Position numbers and translations under genes: made by a program. The notes under the pieces were generated by a model. That model ran no database searches, was not told where the DNA came from, and was given only the letters and a program-made list of their open reading frames with translations. A DNA stretch of 35,192 bases from Paracoccaceae bacterium (GTDB lineage: Bacteria; Pseudomonadota; Alphaproteobacteria; Rhodobacterales; Rhodobacteraceae), in contig JALWPC010000636.1 in NCBI GenBank assembly GCA_026995265.1, forward strand, positions 1 to 35,192. The letters are read 5' to 3'. Below, in pieces: positions 19,876 to 28,513 of this stretch (positions are counted from its first letter, which is position 1; every line of letters starts with the position of its first letter).

Positions 19876-21972
19876 TGGGCTGCTGGTCGGTATCGGTCTT
19901 GGGGCACCCCTTACCGCTCTCGCCGCTTCTTCGGCTGCGGGGCTAACCTCTTTCAATATGCGCGTTCCTATCATTTGAGGCACACGCCCGCCAATGCGCA
20001 TAAAGCTATTCAGCATCGCCAAGATATGTGTTCCGGTGTCTGAATTATTAACCGCCCCCGGTAATGGCTCGATAAAGCCCAAGACCTTCTCGAATTGTTC
20101 CATGCGCGACAATTCATCGGGGGTGAATAATTCCTTCATAAGGTGCCGCCCCTCCCCCTTTAGCTGGCGGTTCCATACCTCACGGAATGTCCCTATTTTC
20201 ATCTGCGTGCCGCCACGGGCGAAGCCTTGCTTGATCATTCTATCAAGCGCTGCTTCCCGCACCGCCTGCCATTCTTGGCTTTCAGGCCCCAGAATTTCCT
20301 TTAACCGGCGCACCGCTAGTTGAGACCCGCGCTTTTGCCCCAAGGCCGACGATGAGCCGAATATAAGGTTAACCGTCTCGGAAGGCGTCAGGTCATCGCT
20401 GACAATATCGTTTATAATCTTCCCGGCGAAGTCTTTATTGTTCTGGACCTCGAACTTGCTACCATAAAGCCGCCGTGCGCCACGGGCCTTTTTCAGGGCA
20501 TCCAAGAAGCCGGGGTCGCCTTCGATAATCCCTTTGGTGGTGGCCTCGTCTAGCCATCCGTCGAGCGACGCCTTGGCCAGCAGAACCCCGCGCCGGTCCT
20601 CCGGCGTCTTGGCGGCGTTGTAGGCGGCGTTAAGGTCTTTTCTGAATTTCTCAATTTCCCGCCAATCTATGCCCTTTAATTCCGCAGGCTCGACCTCGCT
20701 TCCCGGTGTCGTTAAGGCTCTTTCAGAATCCGCTATAGACGCGCGGGCGCGGGCAAGATTTTGGTCAAATCTGTCCAAGTCCTCCATAACCCTGAATGTT
20801 TGCTCATACCGCCTAGCCGTCGATTGGCGGGAACTAAACAGGGAAGGATTAACTACCTCCTCCGGCAACGAATCACGGATGATGTCCCTTAGTTGTCTTG
20901 CGTCGTGAATATCCACCGAAGCGCTATACTCTGCCGCCTTCTTGTAAGCGGTCTGTATCTCGCTTGAGAGCGCTTTTTCCTTGTTCCGGAGGCCACGGGC
21001 AATCATGGCGCCTGCGGTTTCCGTGTCGGGGGCTACCCGCGCGCCCAGCATATTGTTCGCCGCCTGCCTAACCTGATTGGCCTGCGCGCCTTGGAATGAC
21101 CGCATGGTCTCCATGGCCGGGCCACCCTTAACGCCTTTGGCCATCTGGCTTTCAATGCGTTGCTGGACAACATCGCCCGTGGCTTGGCCCGCCGTCAGGT
21201 CAACATCAAATTGCCGCGCTAAATCCTCGGCGGCGATAGCGGCTTCCATATCGCGGGCCCCCGATGGCCGCGTGCCTTTTTCTAGGGCCTCTAACACGGG
21301 CGGCTTTGTGCTTGTAATCCCCCGCGCTTCTTTGATTTTCTTACCCAAATAGCGGCCCATGGGGCGTGCTATAGGCGAAATAGCGGCTGAAATAACCTCC
21401 CCCGCGCCGCCACCAGCGGCGGCCATGCCAACATCGCCCAACTTAACCCCTTGCTCGGACCCGAAAGCCTGCGAAGCCTTTTGTGATGCCGCCTCCGTTG
21501 CGCCGGAAGCCGCCGCGCCGATGCCCATCTTGGACAGAAGCCCCGCGCCCATGGTCGCGGCCTTGCCTGCGGGCGCGAACTTAATCACATCACCGGCAAA
21601 GTCCGTCACATCTTGGGCGTCAATGCCGGGCTTGTTGATATAGCGCCATTTGTCGCCGGGCAACTTAACCAGTGTCCGGCCCTCGCTATCGCGACCAACC
21701 GCGGCATCTGGATATTGCTTCTTTATCATATCCGCGCGGGCATCTTGATTGCGGTTTAGGAAATAGCCGCCCGCGATTTTTGCATTCTTGGCCGTGTTCT
21801 GGAAAAAGCCACCATCCGGTCTTCCGCTCATGCTCACGGTCTGCCCCGCAATCATGCTGTCGGGGACCGGTGCGTTATTCAACAGCCCGTATTGGATAGA
21901 CTGTTCAGCGGCGCGACGCCTTGCGTTGGCAATCGCTATCGCCTTTTTTTGTTCTGCCGTTAATTCGCCCAT
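19816..21972 (-). CDS. DNA-ejection / internal virion protein, 718 aa
   Basis: I chose the ATG at 21972, overlapping the end of the 413-aa gene with GAGGAG upstream. The N-terminal segment is helical with many Ala/Arg (TAEQKKAIAIANARRRAAEQ). Gly/Ala-rich membrane-active stretches follow (KMGIGAAASGATEAASQKAS, DVGMAAAGGGAGEVISAAIS), then long coiled-coil regions (EKALSSEIQTAYKKAAEYSA). Size, order and composition are those of the large ejection protein of P22-like podoviruses, which leaves the capsid to form the trans-envelope channel. There is no lytic transglycosylase motif. Confidence 0.7.
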   Translation of the reverse strand: MGELTAEQKKAIAIANARRRAAEQSIQYGLLNNAPVPDSMIAGQTVSMSGRPDGGFFQNTAKNAKIAGGYFLNRNQDARADMIKKQYPDAAVGRDSEGRTLVKLPGDKWRYINKPGIDAQDVTDFAGDVIKFAPAGKAATMGAGLLSKMGIGAAASGATEAASQKASQAFGSEQGVKLGDVGMAAAGGGAGEVISAAISPIARPMGRYLGKKIKEARGITSTKPPVLEALEKGTRPSGARDMEAAIAAEDLARQFDVDLTAGQATGDVVQQRIESQMAKGVKGGPAMETMRSFQGAQANQVRQAANNMLGARVAPDTETAGAMIARGLRNKEKALSSEIQTAYKKAAEYSASVDIHDARQLRDIIRDSLPEEVVNPSLFSSRQSTARRYEQTFRVMEDLDRFDQNLARARASIADSERALTTPGSEVEPAELKGIDWREIEKFRKDLNAAYNAAKTPEDRRGVLLAKASLDGWLDEATTKGIIEGDPGFLDALKKARGARRLYGSKFEVQNNKDFAGKIINDIVSDDLTPSETVNLIFGSSSALGQKRGSQLAVRRLKEILGPESQEWQAVREAALDRMIKQGFARGGTQMKIGTFREVWNRQLKGEGRHLMKELFTPDELSRMEQFEKVLGFIEPLPGAVNNSDTGTHILAMLNSFMRIGGRVPQMIGTRILKEVSPAAEEAARAVRGAPRPIPTSSPLLPATGAAASVRVKEDLKN

Positions 21973-23201
21973 AAGGCGCGCTCCTCTGGCGTCATGTATT
22001 TCCATACTTCCGGATCAACGCCTTGGGGCGGCGGTCCCTGTGGCGCTTGTTCCTGCGCCCCGCCTTTCCTTTGTGCTTTCCATTCCCCGAAAGACTGGCC
22101 ATACACCTTGTCAGCATTCTGCGGCGACAGTGGCTCATAGCCGCCCATGCCGTTCGGCACGCCGTTAACAACAGCATTATAAAGCCTGTCGAGGCGCTCA
22201 AGATTATAAAGGAGGTCATCAGCACTTTGCGATTGGTCCAAACTGCCCTTTACGGCTTGCAGTTGCCTGTTTTCGAAATCAGATACTTGCCCCAATGCGC
22301 CGCCTGTCGGGGAATTGTTCCGCATTTCCTGCAATTTATCAAAACCGATGTTCGCAGTGATTGTTTTAAGTCGATTGGCAACCGCCTTGGCTGGTGTATT
22401 AGGTATTTTGCTTGTGTAAGACAGCGCTCCGGTCGTGGCTACTGGGTTTGCCTCAATCGCATCAATAGCGTTGCGTATTTCTTGTGAAACGAGGGAGCCT
22501 TGTATTTTTGCCGCATCCTCGCGCTTGCTTGGGTCTTGAGGCCCTCCCCGTATCGCCTCCATATAGTAACGCCCGTCATCGTCTTTCGTCAGCGCGAAAC
22601 CTTGAGGAATTGACCCGACCTGCGGGCCGCTTGATCCGGTGTTAACCGTCAAGGAAGTCCCGACGCTAGGTGCTTTGACGCCACCTATGCGGCTCCACTG
22701 CCCCGATTGGGGGTCATATTGGGCCTTGTAGGGCTGGCCTGTTTGCGGATCAAAAAATTCCTGAACCGTTGGCTGCCGGTGCTCCCGCTTGTAATCCTCC
22801 TTAGCCCTAAAGTCCTCAAGGGCATTACGCCGCTGTTGCTCCGCCATTTTGGCGCTATACTGCATTTTTTGCTGTTCCGCCAACATTTGCTGGCCAAGCT
22901 CCGGGTTTAGCTTCATCACCATGGCTATTCTTTCGGGCGTAACGGTCGCATCGCCGTCTTTGCCAAGAAGTAATTCGGATAGGCGCTGATTATAATCTTC
23001 CTTCATTTGCGAGGCTTTTTCCCTCCGCTTTTTGCCAAGATACGCGCCCGCCAACCGCGCCGCCCCTTGGGTCCAGCTTTGCACCGGGCCGCCTTGTAGC
23101 GATTTTTGCAACAGCAATTCGGCCATTTGTTGCTTGCGCTGAATATCGTCAATCGAAGGATAAACTTTAGCCTGTTGTGGGGCCTGTAAATATCTTAACA
23201 T
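21960..23201 (-). CDS. DNA-ejection-type internal protein, 413 aa
   Basis: It lies between the 481-aa and 718-aa proteins. The first 130 residues are helical, Gln-rich and charged (IDDIQRKQQMAELLLQKSLQ, QWLAEQQ-like MLAEQQKMQYSAKMAEQQRR). A beta-rich middle follows (FFDPQTGQPYKAQYDPQSGQ), then a helical C-terminal part (AKAVANRLKTITANIGFDKL). This mixture is common to podoviral ejection proteins. The exact family is not recognised. The call depends mostly on position and composition. Confidence 0.6.
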   Translation of the reverse strand: MLRYLQAPQQAKVYPSIDDIQRKQQMAELLLQKSLQGGPVQSWTQGAARLAGAYLGKKRREKASQMKEDYNQRLSELLLGKDGDATVTPERIAMVMKLNPELGQQMLAEQQKMQYSAKMAEQQRRNALEDFRAKEDYKREHRQPTVQEFFDPQTGQPYKAQYDPQSGQWSRIGGVKAPSVGTSLTVNTGSSGPQVGSIPQGFALTKDDDGRYYMEAIRGGPQDPSKREDAAKIQGSLVSQEIRNAIDAIEANPVATTGALSYTSKIPNTPAKAVANRLKTITANIGFDKLQEMRNNSPTGGALGQVSDFENRQLQAVKGSLDQSQSADDLLYNLERLDRLYNAVVNGVPNGMGGYEPLSPQNADKVYGQSFGEWKAQRKGGAQEQAPQGPPPQGVDPEVWKYMTPEERALWAN

Positions 23202-23203
23202 GA

Positions 23204-24649
23204 TTAACCCCCTATAAATGCCGCGCCAAGATCAAACAGGCCGCCATTGAAGGCGTTAGCGTTGCGTGAGCGCTGGTTGTAATTATTATAGATGTAGCCG
23301 CCAATAGGGGCAGCGCCTATGGCCTGCTGATAGCTGCCTTGAAATTGGGGAACATTCAACTGATTGCCGGAAAGAAGCGCGGCGATTTCATTCAAGGGCT
23401 GGTTTCGCAAGGAAAGCTGTTCTTGCAATGATTGGCCGCGAAGGTTCCCCATGGCACCAAGTTCCTGCAGCAGGGATTGATTGCCGAATTGTGCTTCCGT
23501 CAAACCCTGACCAAATGCTTGGTTTTGGGCTTGGTTATTGAAGCCGCCTTGGCGTAATTCCATGTTCTGCAACCGCGATTGCTCACTACCACCCGCAAGT
23601 ATGGCCTGCATGGCGGCGTCGTTATATTGCTGGCCAAGCAAATCCATCTGGTTATTATAAGCCTCACTTCCCGGCATCAAACCCTGATTGCGCAAACGGC
23701 TTTCCGCCGCATCGCGCTGCCGGTTGAAGTTTCGGCTAAACCGACCCATTAAAGCGTCCTCAACGCGTATCCTGTCCTCGGAATAGTCACTAGGCCCAAT
23801 GCTCCGCTGGATGCCGCGCCCATCAAGACCGCGTGGGGCGTCTATCCCGCCCGGCGGCGTTCCTGCAGGTTTCGGGGTAGCGGGGTCGGCGAAGGGCGAT
23901 GCAGTGACATCGCCCGTCACGGGGTCAATGGTCAGGCGATTATCGGGGCGCCCGACGGCAGGCTGGTTTGAAACCTGTTCGGACAGCAAGCCGGGGTTTA
24001 TCTGCGGCCCGGTGTTCTTTTCGCCCGTTCCGCGACTACGGAACACCAACTGGTCGCCGCCCGTTGTTGGGGGTGTTATAGGGGGCTGGTCGGGCGGGGA
24101 AACAGGCGGTGCCACGGGTGGCTGCGGCACCGTCGGGTCGGCGGGTGTTACCGGGTCCACCGTTGGTTGAACGGGCGGAACCGGCTGGCCCGATGTGATG
24201 GGCAGTTGCGGGTAGCCCGTAGGCGCGTAACCAAGCGAACCGCCGCCTGTCCCCGTTCCGTTTATGTCTATCGTTCTTTGCAGGTTTACGCTATTCGGCA
24301 TTAGCGGCGTGTTTGGGTCGGCTTGGAATGGGCGCCCCAAATAATCATTCAGCATACCGGACTGGTTCACCGCAAGCGTTCCCATATTGGTGCTGGCTTG
24401 GTTCTGCAAATCCAGAAGCTGTTGCTGCTCAGGCGAAAGTGTTTCCGTCCTTACTGTGGTCGGAACCTCGATGCGGTTACCTTGGGCGTCGGTGTAATAC
24501 CGGCTTTCACCGCTTGTATATTCCACCGAACCAAAGGGGGTGTATGTGTTGACATTATTCACCAAAGAACCCGCGATAGACGCATCACGGTTCGCGCCCG
24601 CTTGGGCATTGGCGGTTTGATAGGGATCGGGGGGTCGAGGACTTCTCAT
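23204..24649 (-). CDS. Podoviral tail/ejection-complex protein, 481 aa
   Basis: I chose the ATG at 24649, which overlaps the acetyltransferase stop. The N-terminus (NVNTYTPFGSVEYTSGESRY, then YTDAQGNRIEV) and the pattern LSPEQQQLLDLQNQASTNMG are typical of a protein family found next to ejection proteins in podoviruses. A long Pro/Thr/Asp linker at about 155-230 (PPVQPTVDPVTPADPTVPQP) separates this from a Gln/Asn-rich helical C-terminal half (EDALMGRFSRNFNRQRDAAE). A structural or DNA-ejection role is likely. The biochemical function is not known. Confidence 0.65.
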   Translation of the reverse strand: MRSPRPPDPYQTANAQAGANRDASIAGSLVNNVNTYTPFGSVEYTSGESRYYTDAQGNRIEVPTTVRTETLSPEQQQLLDLQNQASTNMGTLAVNQSGMLNDYLGRPFQADPNTPLMPNSVNLQRTIDINGTGTGGGSLGYAPTGYPQLPITSGQPVPPVQPTVDPVTPADPTVPQPPVAPPVSPPDQPPITPPTTGGDQLVFRSRGTGEKNTGPQINPGLLSEQVSNQPAVGRPDNRLTIDPVTGDVTASPFADPATPKPAGTPPGGIDAPRGLDGRGIQRSIGPSDYSEDRIRVEDALMGRFSRNFNRQRDAAESRLRNQGLMPGSEAYNNQMDLLGQQYNDAAMQAILAGGSEQSRLQNMELRQGGFNNQAQNQAFGQGLTEAQFGNQSLLQELGAMGNLRGQSLQEQLSLRNQPLNEIAALLSGNQLNVPQFQGSYQQAIGAAPIGGYIYNNYNQRSRNANAFNGGLFDLGAAFIGG

Positions 24650-25068
24650 GTTAAAAACCTGCAATCGCTTTTGAGCATCCCAAACATGTGCAAATCATCC
24701 TCGCCATAGCCATAAGCCTTTGGCCGGATACCTTCCGGCTTGAAGCCAAGACCTAAAGCAAGGCGCTGACAACGCTTGTTTGTTCCTGCTATTTCTGCTG
24801 ATAGGCGGGTGAAGGTTTGAGCTTCAAAAACCCACTTGAAAAAATACCGGACAAAGCCCGGCGTAAATGCGGTTGGTGTCTCCGCATATATGCTGACGGC
24901 TATATCGTGGGGCCGATAATCCGTCAATACGAGGCCGCCAACCAGCCTTCCGGCATCGTTGACCGCCCCAAAACAATAATAGGGCTTAAAGCCCGTTTCT
25001 TGGGCAACCGGAAAAGGTAGCGCCACATAGTCCGCTATCCATTGCTGCCGCCCGTGTATTAGCCTCAT
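24646..25068 (-). CDS. GNAT-fold acetyltransferase-like protein, 140 aa
   Basis: The sequence AVNDAGRLVGGLVLTDYRPH, then RLSAEIAGTNKRCQRLALGL and GFKPEG, gives the GNAT pattern: beta4, the N.+.+.....GF+.EG motif that ends an acetyl-CoA site. It starts in an ATGA overlap with the 521-aa gene and ends in another, so it is part of the late operon. Such small acetyltransferases occur within podoviral tail modules. The target could be a virion protein or a host factor. The pyrophosphate loop (Q/R-x-x-G-x-G/A) is degenerate. Confidence 0.8.
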   Translation of the reverse strand: MRLIHGRQQWIADYVALPFPVAQETGFKPYYCFGAVNDAGRLVGGLVLTDYRPHDIAVSIYAETPTAFTPGFVRYFFKWVFEAQTFTRLSAEIAGTNKRCQRLALGLGFKPEGIRPKAYGYGEDDLHMFGMLKSDCRFLT

Positions 25069-26630
25069 AAATGCGTCGATGGCTCATAAGCCACCTCATA
25101 GGATGTCATGGCAACGGGCGCGTTTTCTGAACCAACGCGCATCACCAAAGACCCCACAATTCCGTAGCCACCAATGCTTGTCGTTTGTGACCAGCCGATA
25201 TCACCACCCGCCCACGCGACCAAATCCCACGCCGATGTGTCCCATGCTGCGCCCGCCCCTAGCGCGTTAAACAGCGGCTGGTTGGTAATGCTGCCAGTGT
25301 CCGAATAATTAGTGGCCATTTTAACCCTCACAAACGGGGTGACCGATGTCTGGATATTAAGTCGGCAGGACTTGAATAATTTATTACTTTGGTAGCCAAA
25401 ATAATCCCACGCAGGCTCGACAATCCCAACCGTGTCTTGGCCGTCATCTTGGTAGCCCGTGTCCATCTTGTAAACTTTGCCAAGCGCCGCACCAAAATAT
25501 AGATCGCCATCCAGCGACCCGAAGCAATTAGCATCAATATTGGTAAATTCACACCAGCCAAGGTTATCCGGGGCGGTCGTGTTCCTTACATATTGCATGA
25601 AGTCGCCATTCAATAGCGGCGCGTTCACAAGAAGCAAGCCGCCACGGGCGTAAAAGTATAGTTCCCAACCAAACGCCGTTCTTGCGTTCTCGACCCTTTT
25701 TTGTATTTCAGGGCGGACCATATCGGATACGGTTGCATTGCGGGCCGTCTTGTAAAGCAGCGACATTAGGGAGACTATTCCGGTCTCCGTGTAAATAAGG
25801 AGATCGGCCCCCTGCTTGACCATGCAGCGGCGCGAGATCGGCCTGTCTATATTAAAAATGCCCACCAGTGCCCAAGTCGAAGCCGATGCCGGGTCCGTCC
25901 CCTTATATACTATCACCTCGCCTTCGGTTGTAACCCATGCAAGGTAATCGTCCGGGCCGTCGCCAGCATCAACCGACCACCCGGAGGCCGCCAGAAGTGT
26001 TCCGCCTTTCTTGGCCACCGCGCCTAACGGGAACTTGGTCGCCGCACCCTCGATGGCACCCGTTGCCAAATACCAGGCGTTCATGGTGTTATTTTCAATA
26101 AACCATATTCTTTGCTTGTGGACAGTGATGTGATTCAAGGTGCTGCTAGACACCCCTGTAAGGGCCGACCCGTAGGCGTTCCAGCTCGTTCCGTCAAAGC
26201 GGCGAATCGCGTCGGCACCGTTAACGCAAATAAGGTAATTGGTTGTCCCGTTCGTGAAGTTCACGGATTCAAATTCATCGGATGACAGACCCGTTATTGT
26301 TGTAATAGGCCCGCTTATGCCGGTAGCATCCGCGACCTCGCCACCGCCAGCCGCGAATAGACGCCTTGTGCTTCCGGTGTATTCCATCAGGCTTTTTATG
26401 GTGCCCCCAGATGAAGCCGTGTAGTGCAGGGTGTAGCCCTTGCGCATTTCACAAGAACCGTTATTTGGCACAAAGTTTTCCAGTCGCTTTGCAAAGCCGG
26501 GTATATTGTTGCTTTCCAGCCGGTCGCGGTAGTTCGTTCCTAAATAGGGCGCATCACGAAACACTGACCTTGTGGTCCTTGCCGGGTTATACGGAGCCGC
26601 CCGCCTTCTTATTTGTGCCGCCCGTCTCAT
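25065..26630 (-). CDS. P22 gp10-like DNA-stabilisation / tail hub protein, 521 aa
   Basis: The N-terminal part (NNIPGFAKRLENFVPNNGSC, then EMRKGYTLHYTASSGGTIKS) followed by repeated beta-propeller-like strands with W/F-G motifs (AFGWELYFYARGGLLLVNAP, GSLDGDLYFGAALGKVYKMD) matches the packaged-DNA stabilisation proteins related to P22 gp10. These close the portal and form the tail hub. It follows directly on the adaptor gene (TAAATG junction), as in P22-like genomes. Confidence 0.75.
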   Translation of the reverse strand: MRRAAQIRRRAAPYNPARTTRSVFRDAPYLGTNYRDRLESNNIPGFAKRLENFVPNNGSCEMRKGYTLHYTASSGGTIKSLMEYTGSTRRLFAAGGGEVADATGISGPITTITGLSSDEFESVNFTNGTTNYLICVNGADAIRRFDGTSWNAYGSALTGVSSSTLNHITVHKQRIWFIENNTMNAWYLATGAIEGAATKFPLGAVAKKGGTLLAASGWSVDAGDGPDDYLAWVTTEGEVIVYKGTDPASASTWALVGIFNIDRPISRRCMVKQGADLLIYTETGIVSLMSLLYKTARNATVSDMVRPEIQKRVENARTAFGWELYFYARGGLLLVNAPLLNGDFMQYVRNTTAPDNLGWCEFTNIDANCFGSLDGDLYFGAALGKVYKMDTGYQDDGQDTVGIVEPAWDYFGYQSNKLFKSCRLNIQTSVTPFVRVKMATNYSDTGSITNQPLFNALGAGAAWDTSAWDLVAWAGGDIGWSQTTSIGGYGIVGSLVMRVGSENAPVAMTSYEVAYEPSTHL

Positions 26631-27323
26631 TTATCCGGAAATCGCTTTAGGATAGGCAATGTCGGCCCCGCGGGTGTATGTTTCGCGCCCTACCTTGATG
26701 ATGGAGCTTCCGCCGTTCTCGGTTTTCAGTCTTTCGAGTTCCCGTTCATAGTCCTCCATGTTTTCCTGATAGGGCAGGCCCTTGTCATGACGCCACCGCC
26801 ACAAGACACCCAAGCCAAGCAATCTTTCGCTTAAATTGAATGTGGCCGTATCTTTGGTGTATGAGGACACGGCCACCCCGTCCTCAGTGAATATCTTGTC
26901 CGTGTTATAGTAGTATTTCGCCAAGACACCGCTCGGCAGCGCGGGCTTGAAGTGAATCTGGTCGCCGTAAATTGTCCATGCGTTCACCACATAATCATAA
27001 GAACGAATGTCTAACTCAAGCCAATCATCCGGTTCCTTGATGTGTTGTAACGAGGTTTGATATTCGGAGGAAAACACCTGACCGTTAAGCAAAAGCCGCT
27101 CAAAATCGCTAGGCAGCGAAAAATCCTCCGTGGTGCCGTCACCTGTCACCGTTGCAAGGGTCTGCAATTCCTGCCAGTCGTCCGACTTTGCTATGACGCG
27201 CGCCTCGTCCGCAATCAGGGCGTTTAGTTCTTGGTGCAGGCTGCTTGCGGAGCCGACCAACGCCGTTGGCGATGGCTGGCTTATCCGTGGCGTCACACTT
27301 TGCGCTACCGTGAGGATTGTCAT
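26631..27323 (-). CDS. Head-tail adaptor protein (gp4-like), 230 aa
   Basis: The N-terminal helical part (ALVGSASSLHQELNALIADE, then ARVIAKSDDWQELQTLATVT) and a beta-domain with DFSLPSDFERLLLNGQVF, KPALPSGVLAKYYYNTDKIF and a C-terminal helix (GVLWRWRHDKGLPYQENMED, YERELERLK) fit the portal-bound adaptor family. It starts in a TAATG junction with the 215-aa gene. It probably binds under the portal ring and anchors the gp10-like protein. Confidence 0.75.
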   Translation of the reverse strand: MTILTVAQSVTPRISQPSPTALVGSASSLHQELNALIADEARVIAKSDDWQELQTLATVTGDGTTEDFSLPSDFERLLLNGQVFSSEYQTSLQHIKEPDDWLELDIRSYDYVVNAWTIYGDQIHFKPALPSGVLAKYYYNTDKIFTEDGVAVSSYTKDTATFNLSERLLGLGVLWRWRHDKGLPYQENMEDYERELERLKTENGGSSIIKVGRETYTRGADIAYPKAISG

Positions 27324-27970
27324 TAGGCGGCTTTCCTGTTCATTTCTTCAACCTTCTCGATCAGTTTCTTGCGCCCCGTGTTTTTAGACGGCGCAACGCC
27401 CGTGGCGTCCGCAATCATGTTGCGCAAATCCTCGTTCGAGTAGCTTTGATATTGGTCGTTTTCGGGGGTTTCCTTATCGCCCTCGACCATCTTTCTAAGC
27501 CGGTCAATTTCGGCCTGCATTTCGGAAACCTTGCCAACATCCGAGGCGCTTTCAAGCCATTCCTTCGCTTGGTAAACAAGGTCTTGGACACCCATACCCA
27601 GATTTTTCGCTGCCTTCGGCGATAGCGCCGCAAGTTGCTCAATAGTATGGACGCCCGCGTTATTAAGGTCAGCGGCCCGCGCCACACTAATAAACGGCGC
27701 AATCTCAAGGGCGCTGCCGCTAGCCACATATTCACGGCCATCCTGAAATGCCTTGTATTCTTCCGCAAAGCGCTCGGCGTAAGTCATGCCATGTGAAACG
27801 GATACGTCATGCGCCCGCGCCACAAAAACCGTGTTACGGTCACCGCGCTGGCCAATGCTGACAAGTTCAACTTCGTCATGGATAACCCGCCCCGCTTTTT
27901 CGGACGCCTTCTTGTTAACCTCAGCCTTGACATAAAACTTAACACTCAAGTGTTCATCTTCTTTATTCAT
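27323..27970 (-). CDS. Capsid-region protein with HhH-like and SAP-like motifs, 215 aa
   Basis: The N-terminal 85 residues form a beta-rich region (LSVKFYVKAEVNKKASEKAG). Residues about 97-140 (AADLNNAGVHTIEQLAALSP) look like a helix-hairpin-helix. A coiled coil follows (SEMQAEIDRLRKMVEGD). The C-terminal 35 residues (YSNEDLRNMIADATGVAPSK, then TGRKKLIEKVEEM) are SAP/HeH-like, a small DNA-binding fold. It lies between the decoration and adaptor genes, after a terminator. A minor head protein touching packaged DNA is a reasonable guess. No single family is recognised. Confidence 0.65.
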   Translation of the reverse strand: MNKEDEHLSVKFYVKAEVNKKASEKAGRVIHDEVELVSIGQRGDRNTVFVARAHDVSVSHGMTYAERFAEEYKAFQDGREYVASGSALEIAPFISVARAADLNNAGVHTIEQLAALSPKAAKNLGMGVQDLVYQAKEWLESASDVGKVSEMQAEIDRLRKMVEGDKETPENDQYQSYSNEDLRNMIADATGVAPSKNTGRKKLIEKVEEMNRKAA

Positions 27971-27976
27971 CGTTTT

Positions 27977-27995
27977 TTCCTTTCTGAAAGGGCGT
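27977..27995 (-). repeat. Palindromic ribosome-site repeat, copy 2
   Basis: These 19 bases are identical to 30531-30549. Read leftward they contain CCTTTC-A-GAAAGG, a perfect inverted repeat whose right arm is the Shine-Dalgarno of the 215-aa gene. The same element stands before the scaffold gene. It could hide the ribosome site in a hairpin or bind a translational repressor. Confidence 0.7.
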
Positions 27996-27999
27996 AAAA

Positions 28000-28025
28000 T
28001 GGGGGTGGGTTAATTCCCACCCCCA
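28000..28025 (-). terminator. Intrinsic terminator after the coat/decoration genes
   Basis: A perfect stem of 9-10 bp (GGGGGTGGG at 28001-28009 with CCCACCCCC at 28016-28024) closes a TTAATT loop. In the leftward direction it is followed by ATTTTA. It starts 7 bases after the stop of the decoration gene. It likely ends a share of transcripts so that coat and decoration are made in excess over downstream tail genes. Confidence 0.75.
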
Positions 28026-28031
28026 CCATTG

Positions 28032-28499
28032 TTAGTTGGTTGCACCTACGGCAGCCCAATTGATGAAGGCCGCAACGGATGCAGCGCTCCCACCGGCGGC
28101 TGTGGTCAGAACAATGCCGTCAACATCTTCCGAACCAACGCCTTGGTCGTCATCAAGTTGTCCGGCGGTCCCTGTGGTGTTTAGCACCGCATTGGCCGCG
28201 CAATTCGCCAGAACATTGACCGTGGCGACGCCGTAAACCTGCGCCCATCCATAGTCATTGTCGGCAAAATCAACCGCGATAACGCCGACGCGGTCGCCAA
28301 AAGCCGAGGCGGACGTGGTTAAGCTGGCTGTAACCGCCTGCCCCGCCTCGTCTATGATAACCGCGTCATATTGGCTCAACGCACCACTGGCCTGAACATA
28401 GGTGTAAACCTTGCCGTCTTTGGCAACGTTCGTTCCAAGTGCAAATGTGGGGCTTGTTTCCGTAACGGAAACGTCGACCCCCGTTAGATTTTCATTCAT
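28032..28499 (-). CDS. Head decoration-type protein, 155 aa
   Basis: The sequence is small-residue-rich, beta-rich and free of charge clusters: EDGKVYTYV-like KDGKVYTYVQASGALSQYDA, then VIIDEAGQAVTASLTTSASA and DNDYGWAQVYGVATVNVLAN. It ends in a hydrophobic strand (VAAFINWAAVG). This layout matches small phage decoration proteins encoded just after the major capsid gene (DUF2190-like). It sits 14 bp after the coat gene with an AAAGGA site. Confidence 0.7.
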   Translation of the reverse strand: MNENLTGVDVSVTETSPTFALGTNVAKDGKVYTYVQASGALSQYDAVIIDEAGQAVTASLTTSASAFGDRVGVIAVDFADNDYGWAQVYGVATVNVLANCAANAVLNTTGTAGQLDDDQGVGSEDVDGIVLTTAAGGSAASVAAFINWAAVGATN

Positions 28500-28513
28500 A
28501 GCTTGATCCTTTC

